Source of the DNA: Ottelia alismoides
Taxonomy: Eukaryota > Streptophyta > Magnoliopsida > Alismatales > Hydrocharitaceae
Direction of reading: 5' to 3'
Assembly (NCBI GenBank): GCA_037367405.1
Contig: JAZKJV010009331.1
Span: 1,550,001 to 1,614,000, forward strand
DNA length: 64,000 nt
Shown piece after piece: positions 58,064 to 64,000 of the stretch. How positions within the stretch are numbered: the first letter of the stretch is position 1; every line of letters starts with the position of its first letter. The translations under genes were made by a program, and so were the position numbers. The notes under the pieces were generated by a model. That model was not told the origin of the DNA and did no database searches. It saw only the letters and a program-made list of their open reading frames with translations.

Positions 58064-58075
58064 TGGTATCAGATC
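58064..58075 (+). other. Element E primer-binding site (initiator tRNA-Met)
   Basis: TGGTATCAGATC follows the LTR end and AG; the first nine bases match the usual plant copia site. Confidence 0.8.
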
Positions 58076-60096
58076 CATAGTTTGGAGGTTTAGGATACGA
58101 AACATAAACCTAAGATGACTTGGGCTCATTTTTGGTTGTGTGATGTTATGTCGCATTTTGGACATGCAACCTCGTTCGTGTGATTTTTTCCTCACTGTTT
58201 AAAGTGTTTAAATAAGCAATTATTACTTGAATATTGTTCCTAAATAAATAAAAAAGCCGAGACTTGAGTTTGAGTGATTTGGTATCCGATTACTAAAGTT
58301 GTGATCATTTTAATGAACATGTATCAATTGTTTCGCGGATGACAAATCTTGACGTAATTAAAGAGTTAATTACATTTTTGAAATGCCTATAATTGTGTGC
58401 AAATCACATGGGTTCTGTTATAAATCAAATTAGCAAAATATAGAAACTTATTTTTCTTTATTTGGATTTAAATTAATTTATATATACTAATTTTAGTACG
58501 TGATGATCACTGCTGAAAATTACTTTCTAGATCATGAACCTTGTGCTTGTCATTCAATTAAATTAATGAAAATTAATGGTTAATTTCCTGGAATAATCAT
58601 TGATGAATATTTGTGAAATATTCAGTGATTATTTCCTTGAATGACATTGAACATAACCAACTTGATTAGATTTGATCTAGACCACAATGGGTTACAACAA
58701 TTCCAACAAACAAAGTTGTTTAAATAGGATTGGGGATTTTTTTAGCAAATCTCCTTAAAATATTAATCAACAATATTTTGATAAATATTATATGGTATAA
58801 CTTCGGTTGAAAGACCAGTTATCATCTCAAGTACAAACTGATCAATTGGCATTATACTGACATGAGGCATATATGGTGTATAGTCGGGCAGCGTTGGGGT
58901 AGCAGGTTGCTCCGTGAGAGGTATGTCCCACTCCCATCGGAACTAGCCATGATAGCAAGTAAATAAGGGAAAATGTTCGAAGGGATCATGATGTTTTTTT
59001 TAATTGTTAAAATTTGAATAATACGTATTGAGATAATAACATATTTTAAGTAACAAAAGAGAATATTTGTTGGATATTAATTGCATCATTAATTTAATAT
59101 GATTAGATTAAATGGAATCCAATTAAAATTAAAACAATCTATTATGAATAGAGTTGTTAATTCCAGTGGAAGAATTGATTATGTGAATATGATTCATAAT
59201 AACTAAATAGAATTTGAACATGATTTGGATGATCACATAAGTGACATCCATGGTATCTCGTCAAGGCGAAGGGTTCTTTTGCCAGGGATTGTATATAGGA
59301 GATTCATGTCTGAAGTGACAACTCCTACATACAAATGCATCTGGATCGAGCTCTTTACTTCTCAAAAGAGTAAGGCCATATGCAGAGTGACTCGAATATC
59401 GAGTCCTCGTATTATTAGGGTGATTTTGGATTGCGCATAGCATGTTCTAATCATGTTGACGGTTGGTTCAATTAATGACAGGTTAACATCACCTTGGGGG
59501 GGTGGAACTTGGTGTTAAAGACCGAATTGGGAATGCAAGTTGGACTTGCAAGGCAGAATGAGTTCTCACTTCTTTTTATCCCAGATGCAAGTTCTCATGT
59601 TATTGGGATGTAACAAAGGTAATAAGGAGATCATATATCTTGCTTTTGATATCATGGTAAGTATATCTCTTACACTGAAAATGAACAAGGGAATGAACTT
59701 TCAGTGTTGACAGGGCAATAACACGTTGATATAAAAACTCCTAAATCAAAGTAAAATATGTGTATATATATATATGAAAAATTCTTACTTCAGATAATCA
59801 TCATTAAGCCCACACATTACTATACTGAATAATAACTAGTAAAATTTCATGGATTTGATCAATTATCAATATATTGTACTTGTAGTTGCAAACATAATGT
59901 ATGTGGCTGCAATATGCAAATTTCCTCGTAATAGTGAGGAATGACAATTAAATATACATTAGGACTACAACCCTAGGGTTTGTATGTCTCCATTGTCTTG
60001 GTCTCTCATCGAGTGTGTTTTGGAAGTATGATGTCTCCAATGATCGAAATTGTCAAACAATCCTTATAAAATCTAAGAAGAAGTTTTGGGAAGCAT
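58076..60096 (+). other. Element E 5' leader and decayed start of gag
   Basis: Collinear with the element B leader. The stretch 59240-59345 (GTCAAGGCGAAGGGTTC, ACAACTCCTACATACAAA) is well conserved. A splice-donor-like GTAAGTATATCTCTT at 59657 matches B. A (TA)n run lies at 59760-59780. The gag start cannot be followed with confidence. Confidence 0.55.
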
Positions 60097-63000
60097 ATGT
60101 GCTCCAAACAATTAATCATAAATGACATGGTTCACTGCATTAAGCAGAATAGTAGATGTATAAGAGATGATGTATTAAAAATGTTTGAGTACCTTCCTGA
60201 ACCAAAGTCTTTTTTGAGTTTACATGGATGTAGATACGATAAGTTTCATCATTCTACTATCTATACTCTAATCATTATTGGAGCTTCATAATATTCATAT
60301 TGTATGAATCGAAATTGAATGAAGCTTGTATAAATGTTGAAACTCTTATATTTAAATATTTCGAATAAACATAAAAGATCCTTTGTCTTAAGAAATAGTT
60401 GTTTCTAGATTAAGGGAGCGCAATGGAAGCATTGGTTGGGCCCAAGTAAGAAGGAAAGGCAAAGAGTTGACTATACTTCTGTGAGACCCATACCTATGAC
60501 ATCCAAATAGTTGGATTTATGCCAATACTGCAATAAGTCGATGTACTGATAGTGTGACTATATAGACTATCTTGGATCCTTATAGAATGACCGAGATAGT
60601 ACATGGGAATAATCTATATCTTCATATCATCATTGAAATTGACTTATTAGATAATATCAAATTCTAATAATTGTATCTCATTCTTCTAATAACACTTCCA
60701 TTTGGTTTCATATGTTTTTATAAGACTAGAAAATTTGATCTCAAGGTTTAATAGTCATCTCCATTGATATTGATGCAATTATTGGAACAATCTCTATTGG
60801 ATTGATAGAATTCATAACTTTATGGGAGAGCCCTTAGTCTGAGAGAATGTTTATATGACCCATATGTTAGAATACACTCATTATTTATTTCTCAATGTTG
60901 GGAATTAACATTAATTCTGGAATAAACCTATCATAAAGAGTTATGATGGATATATTTTAGATAGTAATCTGTCATCTAGAGGACACTACTAAATTAGAAA
61001 ATTAATGAATGATTCATTAATATTTCTAATACTGAAAATTAAACCTTAAAATGGCAATAGGAGGATAAAGATCATTTGATAATGATGACGCATCAAGCCT
61101 TGGACATATGTTTGTTGATGAGATCAACAGACAAGTAAGAGTTGAAACTTTAGAGTGTATGAAATTTCAAATCTTACATATGTATGGGTATTGTATTCAA
61201 AGTAGAAATTGTCCAGTGCACCCTTCTCTATGAATGGTGTATGATGGCAAGGTAACCAACATCTCATACATATTAATGTATGTGGATCATATGTATAATA
61301 ATAAACATTCAATGATTATTTGTGATATGAGATTTCTTCGCTTCACCTTAGAAACAATTTAAATGTTCAAACATTTCACAATATTGGTTTAGAACCAATG
61401 TTTTTGAAGGAATATGAAATGAATTTGATCTAACCAATATAAAAATTAACTATTAGATAAATTCATTGAATACCATTTAGAGAAAGGAATATCATTCCTA
61501 TCTCAATGCTCCTAATGCACCAAAAGTCGATAGAGTTGTAGGGAGGTAAAATCAGATCATGTGTGACATGATTTGATCAATGATGGATATTAGCATAATT
61601 ACCTCTTAGTTTCTAGGTATATATGAAGTAGAGACTACAAAATATATCCATAATAATGTTCCATACAAGTAAGTTCGAATCTCGCATTAGAGAGTGCTAC
61701 ATCATTAGAAAAATAAAGGATATATTGAATACCTACTTTATGACCTTGAGATTCTTAAAAGATTTCATCTCTAAGGATATAATTCTCACAGGATGTCTCT
61801 CTTGAGAATCAAGATGAAAGTGTAGTGAACGAACTCATTTAATCTTGAGAGGATAATGAGGCTCCTAAAATCGAAAACTAAAAGAACAGTCAAAGATGAA
61901 AAATTCATACCTCTTCAATGAAATTGAGGATGGATTTCATGTTTCAGAGAAATCTGACAATGATAGAGCTTCATATGATGAAGCTTCATAAGATGAAGTC
62001 TTGGAGAGATGGATATTAGCAATAAAAATCTAAAGTAGACATCATATACAAGTGTCGTATATTGACCCTTGAGGATCCACCTATAAGGGTAAAACCAGTT
62101 GGGAGTAAAAGGATCTTCAAGAGAAGGAAGGAACCTGATGAGAAGTTAGAGATCTTCAAAGCACGACTCGGAGGCATGAGCTACACACCGAAGATAAGAC
62201 ATCGCTTGCGATGAGACTTGCTCTTTAATGACCATGCTTAAACCTTTAAGAATATTGCTAACTATAGCTACAACTTGACTTTGACATCTTCAATATATTA
62301 GTCAATATTTCATTCCTCTATGAATACCTATCTAAGGATATTCACATGAAGTAGCCCCATGGGCTTCATGGTTGAGGAAAGCAAGATGTGCAAGCCGAAT
62401 AACTCCTTTTGTGGAATCAAAGAAGCTTCTTGTAGTTGGAAATTTAGATTTGATGAAGTTATAAATGTTTTGATTTCAGATAGAATCTTGATGAACCATG
62501 TGAAGCTTAGTGGGAGTGCCATTGTGTTCATCGTGATAAATTTAGATGATATCCTAATCATTTAGAATGATATAATGATAATTATGAGTGTTTTATAGAC
62601 TGCCTATTCCATACCTTGAGATATGATCTCGAGGATACCTCTTAGATCCTAGTTCTAAAGTTGTTCAGAAGCAAAGAAAAGGGGGTACTAGGACCGTCAC
62701 TTTAGTGGTACACCTTGGACATTTCCATTTTTGGAAAATTACAAGAATGGCTTCTTTCCCTTGAGATATGGTACTGACCTATCAAAGGGGATAACACCTC
62801 AAGGAGATGAGGAAGTGAATGCTAAAATTGCTTGCCCTTGTGCATCAATCATGAGAAGTCAGGTGTATGCTAGATGTGTACAAAAATCAGATGTCTTCCA
62901 TGCAGTGGGAGTAGTAAACTTTTGCTAATCCTACTATGCAGATACAACACTTAGTTGTTGTAATAACAATATCTTTAAAGATGACAAGACTTGGAGATAG

Positions 63001-63384
63001 TGATCTCAAGGTCTTATCTTTAAGAACTTAAGACTATATTGATAGTGATCTAAATGGCCTTAACTACAGATACATTAGGAGATAGAAATCTCCAGGAATA
63101 AGGGTATTCTGATAAGGATAATGGAAAGACTGGTTATAATAATTAGTGAGTTGCATTGTGAAGGACTCTATAACTGACAATATTGAGTATTGGTTGCATA
63201 AGATGCAACATTCGCATTGGATGTGAGCAATGTTACTAGGATATATGCAAGTGTCGTAAAAAGACTTGGCGTAGTCTCTTGGGAAGATTGTGATTGATCA
63301 GCTTACCTAGCTAATTTTTCTAAATAGCCTACGATTGTCACGTGAGTGAGAGTTTAAAGATTACCCTACTAATGGCTTTTTGGA
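60097..63384 (+). pseudogene. Element E gag-pol remnant (copia)
   Basis: Short pieces can be matched in order to element B. Gag: VLKMFEYLPEPK near 60175-60210. Integrase zinc region: HQALDICLLMRSTD-like codons near 61087, and VETTKYIHNNVPYK near 61620-61680. RT: EDPPIRVKPVGSKRIFKRRKEPDEKLEIFKA near 62060-62160, and the catalytic stretch SGSAIVFIVINLDDILII at 62359-62565, where YVDD has become NLDD. RNase H: KNGFFPLRYGTDLSKG ... CQKSDVFHAVGVV-like residues at 62731-62928. Stops and frame changes occur every few dozen codons. Nothing functional remains. Confidence 0.75.
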
Positions 63385-63396
63385 TTAGTGGGAGAT
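63385..63396 (+). other. Element E polypurine tract
   Basis: TTAGTGGGAGAT directly before the 3' LTR, as in element B. Confidence 0.75.
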
Positions 63397-64000
63397 TATT
63401 GGATATGCGAGCCCATGGTGAGCCATTATGTAATAAATGTTATTGCAAATATCATTCCCTTATTTGAAATGAATAATAACTAATTTTCATAATAGGTCCC
63501 TTAGTACAGTTAGTCTTATGTACCGTGGCCATCGTAATGATCTTGCAACTGTTGATTCAATTGTTGAATCATAGACGTTGGTGCTCATATGAATATTTAA
63601 AGAGTTAGATCGAGGACTCATTAAGCACTATCAAATGATTATTGAGAGATGATCTCCAGTCTGAGAAGGAGATGGAAATCATTTCTCTATAGGCTGATAT
63701 CTAACCGACCTCTTGATGCAGGTCCTCTGCAAAGGAATAGAGATTCAGAGGTGTTAGATAAGTTATATCAAATAATTGACTTAATGAGATTGAGATAACC
63801 AAAGACCTATGTCGTTTGCTATCACGATATAGGCAGACATCCTTTGATAGGAGACATATGTGTTACTATATGTCTGGGTATGTACATATGGAAGACCAAT
63901 TGGTTGATTACCTAATCAAGGTCTATACACTGACACGTTGGTGCACATACAAGGTCATATGAGTAATACGAATTATCAAAGGGATCATATTTACTAAACC
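63397..64000 (+). repeat. Element E 3' LTR, first 604 bp
   Basis: Starts TATTGGATATGCGAG (TG changed to TA) and aligns with LTR B in reverse and, from about 63593, with 45188 onwards. It runs past the end of the window. Confidence 0.8.

Larger units (their letters stand above)
45188..64000 (+). mobile_element. Element E: decayed Ty1/copia retrotransposon, interrupted by element F
   Basis: Second copia element, related to B but on the plus strand. Its 5' LTR is 5'-truncated (45188-46293), then split by element F, and only the last bases reappear at about 57999-58061. A primer-binding site (58064), leader, degenerate gag-pol (60097-63384), polypurine tract and the start of the 3' LTR (63397 onwards) follow. 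The right edge of the window lies inside the 3' LTR. No open frame longer than about 70 codons survives in the coding part. Confidence 0.8.

Noticed and set aside
59755..59785. (TA)n run and other short simple repeats such as (CA)n near 51960 and (TC)n near 54968
   Set aside because: Short and ordinary for AT-rich plant repeats; no further structure.
1..64000. CRISPR array, bacterial defence operon or prophage
   Set aside because: No direct-repeat/spacer array, operonic gene cluster or prokaryotic gene was seen; all coding remnants are plant LTR retrotransposon domains.

Overview
The window is plant nuclear DNA made entirely of nested LTR retrotransposons. No host gene, RNA gene, CRISPR array or bacterial-type system could be supported. 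The evidence for a plant is: Ty1/copia elements with an initiator-Met primer-binding site (TGGTATCA...), Athila-type Ty3/gypsy elements with a primer-binding site complementary to plant tRNA-Asp (TGGCGCCGTTGCCGGGGA), very long LTRs, and AT-rich, stop-ridden coding remnants. A large, repeat-rich angiosperm chromosome region is likely; species and chromosome position cannot be read from the sequence.

Six elements are recognised, named A to F here. A (minus strand) is an old Athila-type element whose pol occupies 1-5156 and whose gag resumes at 44811-45187. It was split by B, a Ty1/copia element on the minus strand (5157-44810, TSD gcttt/acttt) with 2.57-2.59 kb LTRs and an eroded gag-PR-IN-RT-RH interior at 25243-30886. 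B's 3' LTR was then hit by C (7565-25077, minus, TSD atggc), a 17.5 kb Athila-type element with 3.6 kb LTRs and a recognisable but stop-interrupted gag-pol. B's 5' LTR was hit by D (33273-44592, plus, TSD tacac), an 11.3 kb element with almost identical LTRs that lacks RT, RNase H and integrase. To the right, E is a second, more decayed copia element on the plus strand (45188 to past the end of the window). Its 5' LTR contains F (46294-about 57998, minus), another Athila-like element without RT. F's left LTR carries a 262-bp foldback MITE with a 9-bp target duplication.

Relative order: A is oldest, then B, then C and D inside B's two LTRs; D is the youngest (about 15 substitutions between its 2.9 kb LTRs by eye). 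Most premature stops in C look like C-to-T or G-to-A changes, as expected in methylated repeats.

The most interesting material is in the Athila group. D and F are related non-autonomous elements. Both encode a protein with a retropepsin-like domain followed by an acidic tail ending in the same motif (KKVR, any residue, R or K, PS, stop), but in both the protease active site is destroyed, in different ways. C, D and F all carry, 70-240 nt beyond their last stop codon, a conserved non-coding array of perfect hairpins (CTATACTTAGG / CCTAAGTATAG), most followed by a G-run identical to the element's polypurine tract, plus a block whose arms can pair in two mutually exclusive ways. The function of this module is unknown; it is the best candidate here for an undescribed system.
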